Assembly: GCA_905182985.1 (NCBI GenBank)
Contig: CAJJDN010000002.1
Location: 1 to 64,000, forward strand
Length of the DNA stretch: 64,000 nucleotides
Source: Paramecium sonneborni
Taxonomy: Eukaryota > Ciliophora > Oligohymenophorea > Peniculida > Parameciidae
Direction: 5' to 3'
The first letter of the stretch is position 1; every line of letters starts with the position of its first letter. The notes under the pieces were generated by a model, which saw only the letters and a program-made list of their open reading frames with translations, was not told the origin of the DNA and searched no databases. The position numbers and the translations under genes are program-made. Positions 10,271 to 21,094 of this stretch are shown piece after piece.

Positions 10271-11568
10271 TACACACAATATAACTAGCCCGAAAAACAT
10301 AAGTAGTACGAGAGTTGGATGTGTAACAAAAAACTGAAAAAAGGCCTCCACCCTCCCCAATAGCCAAATGGGGATTGACTATTAGAGATAATAGATAAAT
10401 GGTTTTTATTTAACATCAGCATTAAAAAAAAATTATTTAAGAGATTTAGATTTTTTAATATAAATAAAAAAAAATTATATTAAACAAAAATGGGGATGGT
10501 CTAAAATATATCCGATAATATTGCTATATATATAGTGTAGTTGGGGTCGGGTTGACTTGCAGTCTTTCTACAATAAAGTTGATTTTCATAATTATAAAAT
10601 CAAAAACAATCTTATAATATTTGAATGATCACATTACAAAATTATTAATTACATTGTTTTTAGATTGAATTTATTAATATATTCTTTAAATTAACCTTCA
10701 GTTTGTTATTTTGGCGATTCTTTTGAATTCAGTAACTTTATGTTTAATTGTAAACAGTTTATTTCTATAATCTTTTCCAATAGAATATTTGTTAAACTTT
10801 GCATTTATTTAGTTTTGAAATTGCTCACATTATTTTTATTTTGATAGATTTTTTTTTGGTTTCTATTATAGTTTTTCTCAAATTTCAGGCAAGCTTGGTA
10901 ATCGTCTTTGATTATTTTCTTATTATCAAACTAATTAAATTTAACTTAAAATGTTATGCAAAAGGTTTATAATTTTTATAATAATATTAATAAATATCAT
11001 AAAAACATTTGTTTAGCTTCCTAATATAAATCATCCTGAATAATATCAGGCTTTTCTATTTCCATTAATTAAAAAATATCTTTAATTTCAGGATCCAAAA
11101 CATTTTCTGAATCCTTCTTGTTATTCAAAATACTGAAAATACTATTAATAACACCTAACTAAATTTAATTCTCTAATTCTTCAAAAATTGTCTATTTTTT
11201 TAAATCTTATTCTAATCTGTCGATTTTTTATAAAAAATTATCTGATTTTTAATCAATAACTTATCTTTTCATGCTAATAATTAATTTCTTTTTCATGAAA
11301 TTGAGCATTTCTTCTGAAAGATATTCTTTATAGAAAGGGTCATCCAAAATGATCATAAAAGAATCGTAATTTATTGGTATAAGCAATCTTTATTTTTGCA
11401 TGCTTCTCTTATCTTTCTATAATTTTTATTCAATTATGATTGATTCATTATTAATTTATTAAGGCTTCATATATGGAAGTAACGATAAAGCTTCTTATAA
11501 TATATTTATACTCATCAATTCATCAGTTCTTTTGCCATTATTAATTTCCTATAGTTTTTTCATTAAAT
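10271..11568. repeat. Duplicated 1,298-bp block, copy 2
   Basis: Matches 8972-10269 base for base as far as I compared. Beyond 11568 the sequence continues uniquely into the 5' half of the basic-protein gene, so copy 2 is the one in natural context on its right side. Confidence 0.9.
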
Positions 11569-11776
11569 CTTAGCCAAACATTGGAATTTTTAATGGTGAA
11601 GATTTATGATCTCTTTTATAATTTTTCCTATCTCTATTTCTACTAGATGTCCTTGATGATTTCTAATTAAATATTAATTAAACTTTTTTTTTTGATTTGT
11701 GCTTTGAAGAAGATCTGTGGCTGCTAACTTTTTCTTTTTTTTTATGTTTATTTTTTTTTCTATCTGGTGTGGGCAT
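10997..11776 (-). CDS. Basic RS-like protein, paralogue of downstream-numbered neighbour
   Basis: A 252-residue protein after removing a 21-nt intron (GTTTAATTAATATTTAATTAG). Residues 1-50 are strongly basic and Ser/Arg-rich (MPTPDRKKNKHKKKEK, SSHRSSSKHKSKKK, SSRTSSRNRDRK), followed by an acidic and Gln-rich helical region with LVPxxYDxxMxILxDxFYxE-like sequence (here LLIPINYDSFMIILDDPFY) and a final amphipathic helix. RS-like basic tails are common in splicing and nuclear proteins, so a nuclear location is plausible, but no RNA-binding domain is visible. The neighbouring gene at 11845-12727 has the same architecture and an intron at the same place, so the two are a tandem duplication. Function unknown. 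Confidence 0.65.
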
Positions 11777-11844
11777 TAAGTTAAATTAATAATTAATATT
11801 TTAATATTTTAATAAATTATTTGATAATAATTTGATAGTCATCT

Positions 11845-12727
11845 TCACCTAAACAATAATTTAGCTTCCTCATAAAGTTCTTTTTCAAAATTAGTTTGTG
11901 TTTCTATTTCCATCGGTTACAGTAAATCTTTGATATCTGTATTTAATTAACTATTAGTTCCATCTTCTTTATTATTTTGAAGCACTTTAAATATACTTTG
12001 AATTAAATTTAATTGCTATTGTTGTTATTATTGCTATAATGATTCATCTTAAATAATGGGTTTTTTGAGGTCCTATTCTAATTTTTCTATTTTCTCATTA
12101 AATTCTTCTTATTTTTAATCTTGCACTCTTTTTTTAATTAGATCAATTATTCTTTTTTTAATTTAAGAAAATATATCGTCTGTCAATTATTCTTAATAAA
12201 ACTAATCTTCTAAGATTACCATTAATGTATCATAAGTAAAAGGTACTAACAACCTCTGCTTAAAAGTATTCTTCATATTTTTTTATTACCTTGAGCTTTT
12301 TTTTGTTCCAGGTGTTGGTAAAACAATTGGAATTTGCTAATTAATAATTGGAAGAAAACCAAATGCTATAGTTTATTGATTTATTATATACCTGATAATC
12401 CCATCAATTATTATTAATCATCATTTGAAGGCCTTCTTCCATCCTTCATTTGCTCTTAAATCTTCTTTAAAATTTCTAAGTTAAATCCAGGAAGGCTTCC
12501 AAACATATCTGTTAATTGTTTGTCACTTAAAGTCTATGTATTATGTGGAGATTCTTTAATCTCTTTTTTATAATCCTTTTTTTTTCCTCTACTTGGTGTT
12601 CTTGAAGATTTCTAATTTTAGTAAGCAAAGATACTTTTTTCTTCGATTTGTGCTTTGGAGAAGATCTATGACTACTATCCTTATCTTTTTTCTTATGTTT
12701 ATTCTTCTTTCTTTCTGGAGATGGCAT
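11845..12727 (-). CDS. Basic RS-like protein, tandem paralogue
   Basis: A 277-residue protein with two introns (23 nt, GTATCTTTGCTTACTAAAATTAG split between Lys codons; 26 nt later). The N-terminus MPSPERKKNKHKKKDKDSSH, then KHKSKKKKSSRTPSRGKK, is basic; the middle has SDKQLTDMFGSLPGF and GRRPSNDD; the C-terminal half is acidic/Gln-rich with a poly-Gln run and LLVPFTYDTLMVILEDQFY. The last motif, the conserved first intron position and the N-terminus align with the gene at 10997-11776. The second gene lacks the extra central intron and poly-Gln. No recognised domain; a nuclear or RNA-associated role is a guess from the RS-like start. Confidence 0.65.
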
Positions 12728-13004
12728 TTAATATAATAAATAAATATATTATAATAAGGAAAATTTATTAAATTTCTAAGTTTAAGTTTGAGCAATTTAA
12801 AAACCCAACTTTAACATATTTTGATATTTCTTTGATAATTAGAGTAATGAAATTCTGTTTATTATTTAAAATTTACAAATGTGAAAGAGAATTATTTTTG
12901 TAAGTATTGAATTGATTTACTTTATGTTAATTCTGAGTTTTTGGTTGTATAAAAATAATAGTATTTTTTATCAATATAATTTATAAACACAAAAAATCAT
13001 TAGA

Positions 13005-13360
13005 ATGTCGAAATAACAAGCCTCGGTAGCTCAAAAACTCTAATTTGGTGATTATGAGAAAGTCAAATTTACGTTTAGTGGGTTAGACAAATATATTGTT
13101 ATGGTAAATTTAAAATTTTAAAAGGCAAGGAATTAAATACAAAAATTGCTTTGGAAGATTTAAAGTTTACATTCGCAAATATTTTAAAGACAGACTTTTT
13201 TGCTAAAAGACTTGAATATCAAGTTGTGAAAGGATTTAATTCTACTACATTAACATCTTAAAAATCTTTATCCCAATAAGATATTCCAATTGACTATAAA
13301 GGTACAGGTCCAGGTTAATAACTTAATATACAAGTTAAATTTACCGAAGAAGGAGCATGA
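13005..13360 (+). CDS. Small conserved-looking protein of unknown function
   Basis: 109 residues after removing a 26-nt intron (GTAAATTTAAAATTTT...GGCAAG). Sequence begins MSKQQASVAQKLQFGDYEKV and ends IQVKFTEEGA. It alternates hydrophobic and charged residues, suggesting a small folded beta/alpha protein, with no signal peptide or membrane helix. Not recognised. Start chosen at the only ATG that keeps the frame open; the intron is supported because exon lengths then total 330 nt. Confidence 0.55.
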
Positions 13361-13789
13361 TCACCCAATATTCATTTTTATTGAAAATTATAAAAATTTT
13401 GTTAAAAATTTCAATCAAAAGAAAGATTTGAATTTCTATATATTAATAAAGTAGTGTAGGAAAAGCATATTTTTTAAATAACAATAGATAAAAGTATGAT
13501 TTTAAATAATTTAGCCAATATTTGAATGTATAAGAGTGTAAAATATTATTATTAAATGAGTTAATGCATTTTAGAAGGTCTTATTTTGGTGATTATAAAA
13601 TTCATATCTAAAATTATTGCATAGATTGATGTAGATTTTTTATTTTTAAGATTTGTATTAAAGAAATTATCGTAACATTTTAATTGATTATTACATTTTT
13701 GAACATTAAGATTGTTGAAAATCTCAATCAATCTAAGTACTATAGTGACATTATCTATTTTTTCCCTTGTTTGATTTTAAAAAATAAGA

Positions 13790-14249
13790 ATCATAAAAAG
13801 GCTTTTATCCAAAAAAATTGATCAAGAAATTGAAAAATCGGTAACAATCCACAAGATTTTTGAGATAGATTAACATTTTGATACTTTTATTTTTGGAATA
13901 AACTTATAAAACCAATAAATACAACAAAGCATAAGAGTAAAAGAGAATTACATTTAATTTAAAAAATAAAAGAGCTTATTTAGCCCAATAGAATTTAAAA
14001 TTAGATGAAAACGTATATTGATTATATTAGAATGAAGCTGCTGGTATTTATCATAAATTATAAAAGTAATTGCAAAAAATGCTTAGTCAATAAATTGATA
14101 ATTTAGTCTAAAAACTAAAGCGAATAAACTCATCAATATATCAAATAAATAGGTATTAATTTTAAAGAGCATTCTATACCCTAACGAATAATGAAGACTA
14201 ATAATTATTATCGTGTAAGAAACATTCAATTAAGTCGTTTTGGAAATGA
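13790..14249 (+). CDS. Unresolved small gene, coiled-coil 3' part
   Basis: The 3' part reads well: AAGIYHKLQKQLQKMLSQQI, then INSSIYQINRYQFQRAFYTL and a Ser/Lys-rich end at TGA 14247-14249. Upstream pieces (KKIDQEIEKSVTIHKIFEID) lie in another frame. An 18-nt intron-like segment at about 14013-14030 and perhaps more introns are needed, and the start is not identified. A coiled-coil protein is likely; the structure given is approximate. Confidence 0.35.
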
Positions 14250-14384
14250 TTTTTACAATCATAAGGATTCATTGATTTTTCAAAAATACAACCTAGCAAA
14301 GGGACATATCTCTTTTTATATTTTTTTTTATATTATTTTATTATTTTTATATTTATGAGTTTTAGTATACATTAATTATAATAG

Positions 14385-14870
14385 ATGTTTGAGGATAAAG
14401 ATAAAAGTGAACCTCATACACCTATGTTTAGTGGAAAAACAGGTTCTTTGGATAAATTTGATTTTCTTATTTCATAAATTGAAGAGTTAAAGATGTAAAA
14501 TAATGAATTTAAAAATTAAATCCAAACTCACTAAAATGAATTAAATTTGAAAATAAGTATTTATTTGTTTCATAATTTAGAGAATAATGGTGAAATATAA
14601 ACTTAAATCAAAGAAATTGAAAAATAAATATAAAATGAAATTATTCAAAATAAATTATTAACTTTTAATTACATAAAAAAGCATGAGGAATGTTTTGAGA
14701 TTAAAAAATAAATCATCAATAATTAGAAGCAATAATAAATAGTTTCAATACCTGATCTGAATAATCCAAATAGGCCTTCGGATTGTTCTACAGCTCCAAG
14801 TCCTGGAATGAAGGTTTAAATTAAAAGAGCTTATAAAAAAGTTTCAAGTGTAATTTTCAGTGACTTTTGA
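14385..14870 (+). CDS. Short coiled-coil protein
   Basis: 161 codons if read straight through, or 153 residues if the intron-like GTATTTATTTGTTTCATAAT...TAG (24 nt, near 14553-14576) is removed; I favour removal because it restores an uninterrupted heptad pattern. The protein starts MFEDKDKSEPHTPMFSGK, has coiled coil (SQIEELKMQNNEFKNQIQ) and ends with a basic stretch (VQIKRAYKKVSSVIFSDF). The next gene on the same strand has the same plan, so the pair may be ancient tandem duplicates. No known function; structural or scaffolding role inferred only from the coiled coil. Confidence 0.5.
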
Positions 14871-14945
14871 TTAAATTTTATATTATTATTTGAATAGAGA
14901 ATGAGTAGAATAATAAAATATTAAATATAATATAATAAAATAAGT

Positions 14946-15423
14946 ATGAGTTTTAGTCATGAATAATTGATAAAAATGTTAAATAATGAATCCTTCCAAT
15001 TATCTGAACCCACTACACCATAAGTTTAACCAAAAGAAGATGAAACATAATTATTATAGAGATAGTTATTGGACTTAATGCAATAAAACTCATAATTTAA
15101 TAATTAACTAACCATAATTAAGGATTAGATAGTTAAACAAGATTGTAAAATATATTAATAAAATAGGTATATTTTAAAATTTGTCAAAAACTAAATATAG
15201 ATTAGAAAGTTAGTTACAAGAATAAATGTAAAAAAATTAAAAATTATAAGAAGAATGTGATTTGAAGGATTAGGAAGAAAAAGAATTAAAATAATAAGTA
15301 TCAATAACAAGACCCAAAAAAAGATTGTTTACTTAACAAAGTGTTGGCAAAGTAGTAAATTTTAATATGACATATAATAATAATTAGAAGAAAAATTCAG
15401 TTATTGTGTCAATAAAAAAGTGA
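14946..15423 (+). CDS. Short coiled-coil protein, possible paralogue of the preceding gene
   Basis: 147 residues after removing a 34-nt intron (GTATATTTTAAAATTTGTCA...ATAG) near 15167-15200; removal gives 444 coding nt and a continuous coiled coil (LESQLQEQMQKNQKLQEECD). It starts MSFSHEQLIKMLNNESFQLS and ends with a basic tail (TRPKKRLFTQQSVGKVVNF). The 34-nt intron is at the upper end for this genome. It is 76 bp downstream of the previous gene and has the same order: Ser/Pro-rich head, coiled coil, Lys-rich tail. Function unknown. Confidence 0.55.
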
Positions 15424-15440
15424 TTAAATATATAAATGGA

Positions 15441-17733
15441 TCATAAATTTTGAAATATACATTTAATTATAATTTCTGTATTTGGCAATGATAATCCCAT
15501 GAGACATTTGTTTTAAATGATCCACTTACTTGCTTATTCAATAAATTCTGGGAATTCAATCTAATCTTATTCATTCTACTTATTTGATTCTAAATTAGTA
15601 CTACTTGAATGTGACGAGTTTTCTTGAAAAGAATTGTTCTTGTTAGATTCATTTTCAAGTTATTATTTTTTATTTTTTTAGTAATCTAATTAAGCTTGAT
15701 AGACGGTACAATATGTATAAGATATCTAAAAATATAAATATAATTAAATTACAATAGTAATCCATGTATTTTCTTTATTTTCATGATATCTTAAATTATT
15801 AGGTAATTATTCTAAAAATATTTATTTGCTTAAGCCTAATTGGTTTAAATATTCATCTGAATATTCCCAATGTCCATTTTCTTCTTTAAATTAAACTAAT
15901 TCAAATAAGTTTTAAAATCTTTATTCACTCATATATTCTAAGATCATTGATGAAGAAGCTCCTCCTAAGAGTCCTCCAATAAAACCACCTATTAAAGCAC
16001 CAAATATTGGAACTGGAATCAAAGCTTATCCTATTAAAGCTCCGCTTAATCCAGAACCAACATTTGCAGTTGTAGAAATTAGTAATTTATTTAATTAAGT
16101 ATTTTTACTTTTTTATGAAGAAGATTCATTTGAATATATTTTTGCTGTAAAATATCCAAATGCTCCTAATGCAAATAATTAACCAATAACTGGCATTTAA
16201 GTTGCTATATATGTTAGAGAACCACTTACAACAGCAGTTTAACCAAAATCAACCAAAAATTCTTTTCTAGAGTTGTATTTATTAATATTGGCTAAACAAT
16301 TCCCTAAAGATGCTCCAATATCACCAGCTGCACTAGAAAAATGAGTATTAAATGTTTCTCCTTATAAACCATTTATTTTTATTGTTTCAGAAAAAGCACT
16401 CTAAATTTCAGCTGTAGATTCATTAAATGTAATAAATTACATTCTTTCTTCACTAATATCAAAATCTTCATGAATTTTATTAACACTTTATTAAAAATTC
16501 AAAGAATCAAATGCTTATTAAATTGAACTATATTCAGTTTTAGATTCTTCTTTCTTTTTTAGTAATTATTCTGGAGTTAGTCCTTCTAAGGCTTCAACAA
16601 ACATCCATCTGTTTTAAACAAGCTTTGCATTTGTAATTACAATTTTATCTATTGGCTTATGTATAATAAATCTTTATTTAGATTCATCTTCACTTTCTAT
16701 GTCTAAAAGTATTCCAAATCTTTAATTTCTTTTAGAAACAATTTTATGTGTTACTACTTTTTTATTTTTATTTGTTATTTTTGTAATTGCTTATTCAATA
16801 GCTTCTAATTCATCATTATTTTCTTTAACGTATTTCAATACAGTATTTTAAAAAGGAGTAAATACTATTAATTAATTATTTATTTACTATCTTCATCATG
16901 CCTATTTATATATAAATTCATCAAATCAAAATAATTGATAACTAGTCGAGCAAATTCTTCTTTAGCATCCTAACTTGATAAATGAAAAATTGTAAAATCT
17001 TGGTAATTTTCAACTAAATCATATGCCCTAACGGACAATTCCTAAAACAAACCCATTAAAAGATATTTATTGCATAAATTACATTTATTTGTAATATTTA
17101 TAAATTCATTAGTTATTGTTTTTAATGAGTTAGAACAGTCATTGAAAATTTATACAACCACTTTATTTAATAGAAGAATGAGATCTTTATAATTCAATTG
17201 TTCAATAATCATTTAATATAGTAATCCTTTAGCAGTACCCAGCATATTGATTAAAAATGTTACTATTTTTTTTTCTATTATACTGTTGAACCAATTCAAA
17301 TTAATATTGTCATCAAGAATATCCTACCTATTTTCTATCATAATATTCATTACATTTCAACATAGGTAAAGAAATCTTATTTGAAAAACATGGTATATAT
17401 ATCTTAAATTTATGTTAGAGCATATAAAAAAACTTAAAGATCTAAAAGTAATTGAGATTTTAAAGTTGAATTAAGTTCTGTATTTTTTAAATTTTCCTCT
17501 ACTTAATGTGTTATAAATAATTTCTTAGGTACCATATCTCTTTTAACAGATAAAATATATAGTTTTATTGACAATTAAAACTTCTCTTTAATGATTGCCA
17601 AAATATTATTAAATTCATTAGTAACTTCTGCATCGTTAGGATTCATTTTGCTATATATCAAATAATTTGGAAGAAGAGTATCTATTCTAACTTTTGGATT
17701 AGCAATAAATTATTCTAAAAATTTTGATATCAT
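15441..17733 (-). CDS. Large protein with C-terminal glycine-rich membrane hairpin
   Basis: 738 residues after removing three introns (26, 23 and 27 nt; total coding length 2217). The first 350 residues are helical and Asn/Leu-rich. The middle has NAKLVQNRWMFVEALEGLTP and SAAGDIGASLGNCLANINKY. At about residues 480-515 and 540-580 lie hydrophobic Gly/Ala-rich segments (GQLFALGAFGYFTAKI; GALIGGFIGGLLGGAS) resembling glycine-zipper hairpins that insert in membranes. The C-terminus is polar and Ser/Asn-rich. I do not recognise the family. Its ATG overlaps the stop of the upstream TDP2-like gene (ATGA, 17730-17733), unusual for nuclear genes; an alternative start is the in-frame Met about 30 codons further in. 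Confidence 0.65.
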
Positions 17734-18601
17734 TTTAAATAATATAAATTTATTCTTAATGCATAATGATCAGAAGGTGTTTTAACCTCTCCCTGTTTTT
17801 ATGGCTCTCTAATTTTATATATGGGCAATACTTCAGTACCTATAATTTCTATTTTATTGGCTTAATACAATCCACTTTAATATTATTTATTATAAATATG
17901 TACCCATTCTTAAGCAACACTCGATCAAATCTTCTTTTAAAATCTTCTATTATAAAAGTATATCCAGGATTGTCAGGATAGAGTTGTTTCCATAAATCAT
18001 TGTATCCAGATGAAATTGATTCTTCATCTTTTTATGTTTCCAAATTAAAATCACCCATGATAATAACATTTTCTTTTTTTTCTAATTCTTTGTATACACA
18101 CTACAATTATTCATATCTAGCTTTTTCATTATAAACCATAGATTCTAGATGTGAAGTTCCAATAATTAAAGAATGCTCATTAATTTAACATTCCATGTAT
18201 AAAAAGGTTCTTCCAAATTAAGAATTGAATGGTAATTCAGAAATAAATATTGGTTTTATTTTACTAAGTATCAAAATACCATAATCTCTAATAACATTTC
18301 CAGTAATGTAATAAGTTTATTAGATAAATTTGTCGTTGGACATCATTATTTAAAAATTTCTGGTTACTTCTTAAAGACAAACAAAATCACAATTGCTTTG
18401 TTATATTATTTTTAAAATTTCGATGACTCTTTCATTGAAATTGTGCTTATCAAACCAAACATTATATGTTAGAAATGAAATCTCCTTTTACATTATTTTT
18501 TCCTTTTATTTTTAACACTCTTCAATTTTCCAACCTTCTTATTTAAAGACTAAATACTAAAGAGAGTTTGATGTTTAAAAATATTCCTTAATATAATTCA
18601 T
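17730..18601 (-). CDS. TDP2-like endonuclease/exonuclease/phosphatase-fold phosphodiesterase
   Basis: 280 residues after removing a 29-nt intron (GTACATATTTATAATAAATA...AAAG). All catalytic blocks of the endonuclease/exonuclease/phosphatase fold are present in order: TYNVWFD (45-51), CLQEV (75-79), SHLES (150-154), GDFNLE (183-188), RFDRVLLKNGG (224-234) and PSDHYAL (266-272). The HLES and GDFNL pair is typical of TDP2, the 5'-tyrosyl-DNA phosphodiesterase that removes trapped topoisomerase II from DNA ends using Mg2+; AP endonucleases and sphingomyelinase-type enzymes are less similar. There is no UBA domain at the N-terminus, unlike animal TDP2. Start at the first in-frame ATG. The stop overlaps the next gene. 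Confidence 0.75.
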
Positions 18602-18701
18602 TTTATATATTATTAAATTCTGACAATAGAAGATAGTTAATATAATACCTTAATAATTAAATTCTTAAAAATTCTATTATCTTAATAAATATTTTAATTT
18701 C

Positions 18702-19253
18702 ATGAAAAATTTTAGAATTTATTTAGTTGGAGAATCAAATAGTGGAAAATCTTCGATTATTAATGCTTTAAAAAACAAGCCATTTAATTTTAACATTTCT
18801 TAAACTATTGGTGTGGATTATTGGAGCTTTACAAAAAATCAAACCAAATTTGAAATTTATGATACAAGTGGATTGAAAAAATTTGAATAAGCAACTATAT
18901 TAGGTATGAAAAGCGCAAATTTAATAATTATATGCTTTGACCTATGTTCAAGTACAGCTTATCAAGATGTAGAAAAATGGTTGAATATTGTTCTAACTCA
19001 TAAATCAGTAACACAAACTATTATTATTGGAAATAAAATGGATAAGTAACTATAAAAGAAAAATGAAAACATAAGACATTTGATTCAAAATTATTCTTTC
19101 TATAAAACATCAGCACTAAATTCCAAAAGTGTTAAGAAAGTGTTTGAGGATATAGTTCAAAATTTATTAATAACTAGCCAAATAGTTGATAGAGTTGAAA
19201 TAAGCCCCATGTTAGTTCAAGTATAAAAGAGAAATTGGTTATGCTTATGTTGA
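18702..19253 (+). CDS. Rab/Ras-like small GTPase with Gln-to-Leu switch II
   Basis: 183 residues, no intron. G1 is GESNSGKSS (10-18), T35 lies in switch I (QTIGVDYW), G3 is DTSGLKKF (54-61), G4 GNKMDK (110-115) and G5 TSAL (136-139), so the nucleotide-binding set is complete. In G3 the catalytic Gln of DTAGQ is Leu, as in mutant Ras or Rab forms that hydrolyse GTP very slowly; this suggests a constitutively GTP-bound or unusual turnover protein, by inference only. The C-terminus ends WLCLC, a possible prenylation signal of the Rab CXC type. It may act in membrane traffic, but no Rab subfamily is clear. Confidence 0.75.
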
Positions 19254-19505
19254 ATTGAAAATTACTGAAAAATTTTCTATTTAATTTGTAGTTATATTTC
19301 ATAACCTTATTTAAATTTTTTATAAATTTATTTAAATATTAATGAGAAAAGAAGATAATATGTCATGAGAGAAACTTTGATAATGTTGTAATGAATTTTC
19401 TTTAATAAAAAATATATAATGATTAAAAAATGAATAATATAAAAACTTTATTTTTAGAAATAAAAACACAGAAATTAATATAAATAGAAATATTGAATAA
19501 TAATT

Positions 19506-20950
19506 TCACATTAAGGATGTAAATTGATTCCAAAATTATAATCTTTGTTGTTATTTGTTGTCTTTCAATTAAATGATAATTGGATGCCCATTATTTATGT
19601 TTCCAAGGGTTTGATGAAAAATGATTGCAATTTCATCCTTGTTGAGCTGTTTAATAGAAATTTTGAAAATGCATTTGTAAAAATTGATTATTCTATTGAT
19701 AGTGGACAGCTATTAATATTATGCGGGTATTTCTTTTTGAAGATCTTTAATCACATTATAGAGTTATTTATTGTAAGATTAAATTTGATTTAACTTAACT
19801 TGAAAATAATTATCAGATTCTATTTCTTCAATTAATTTAGATGTTAAAGAGAAATATTCTTAATTTTGGCTTTAGAGAATAGATTGATTTTAATCTCTGA
19901 AAGCTTTGCTTAACAATTTAATCTCATTGCTTTATTAGATCTATTAATCTTTGAGTTGTTGGGTTTAATGTTTTACAAGGTTGAGCAAAGTTTCAATTGT
20001 TTATTTTTCTTCAGTAATTGCAAATGGAGCAGGGGATTTAATATTTTACTTCATTTTGAAATTTAAATTAATTAATATGTTATCATTAATCATTATAATA
20101 TTCATTTTGAATTCTTTTTTCTTTTTTTGTCTTTAAATCAGAGACCCTTTATGCAATGTACTTCAAGTCAATAATACTTTTAGAATGTATTTTGTCTAAT
20201 TCTTTTAATTCATCAATTATATCTTTAATTACAAGTTAGCGATATTTTTAAACACTCTCAACAGATTTGGAATATTAATCAAGTAATTAATCATACAGAT
20301 TAAGTTTATCTTAGGCTCCAGCATTAATTAAATCATCTAGTTTGGTTTGATATTCATTCATTTTTTGTAATCGAATTTATAATTCCTATATTGATTAGTT
20401 GTGATATAAAATATACCTTATAATTTTTGGCATAATTGATTAAATATTGAGGAGGAGCAAATTGTGTTTTTGTTTTATCTTTGGTGATTTTATTAGGATC
20501 AATAGTTTCAAGCATAATAGAAATATCTGATTTTGAAAAGATTTGTTTTTCTTCCCATTATTTAAGAAGATCTTTAACTTAAGATTTTAAATCTTATGAA
20601 GAGTTATGATCTTTTAATATAGAGAAAGCTTTAATAATTTATTTTTTGAAAGCATCTCTCATTGTAGCATCTAAAGAATAAAATAGTAGATTACATGCCC
20701 CATCAAATTTAATGACAGATTCAATTACTCTTTATGCCATATGAAGTAAGGAAATAATAACTTTATCACCATCAACATTTCCTTTAGCAAAATGAAAGTG
20801 ATTACACCATTCTTCACATAAAGATTGCTAAGATTTCTAATCATTGCTGTGTCTTATATAGAAACGAGCAGCTTCATCAATATGAGATTGTGAAAGGTGA
20901 ATGTTATTTAGGAGTTGACTAAGTGAGACAATACTTATTTCATTCATCAT
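19506..20950 (-). CDS. CID (RPR) domain protein, RPRD1/Rtt103-like, with coiled coil
   Basis: Residues 8-145 match the RNA polymerase II CTD-interacting domain: SHIDEAARFYIRHSND, EEWCNHF, ISLLHMAQRVIES, MRDAFKKQIIKAFSIL and VKDLLKQWEEKQIFSKSDI. Proteins with this N-terminal domain followed by coiled coil (RPRD1, Rtt103) bind phosphorylated CTD and act in transcription termination and CTD dephosphorylation. After the domain, a 31-nt intron (GTATATTTTATATCACAACT...ATAG) leads to a coiled coil (LQIRLQKMNEYQTKLDDL, ELKELDKIHSKSI). A second intron is needed near 20130 and the last 90 residues are less certain. Start is the first of two adjacent ATGs. Confidence 0.65.
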
Positions 20951-21094
20951 TTTGGTCACTTACGTTCTTGAAGTGTATAATTTTAATAATACAAATTTTA
21001 TTTGTTATTGAAATAATGAGAGACAATATATTTTATTAATATAATAATATAACAGATAAATTTAATTAAAAAATAAACATACATTTGTTTTTCA

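Noticed and set aside
15441..17733. Pore-forming toxin-like hairpin in the glycine-rich segment
   Set aside because: Glycine-zipper hairpins are widespread in membrane proteins; no toxin family signature or secretion signal is present.
19545..19793. Plus-strand open frame of 82 codons
   Set aside because: It is antisense to the CID-domain gene and lacks coding composition.
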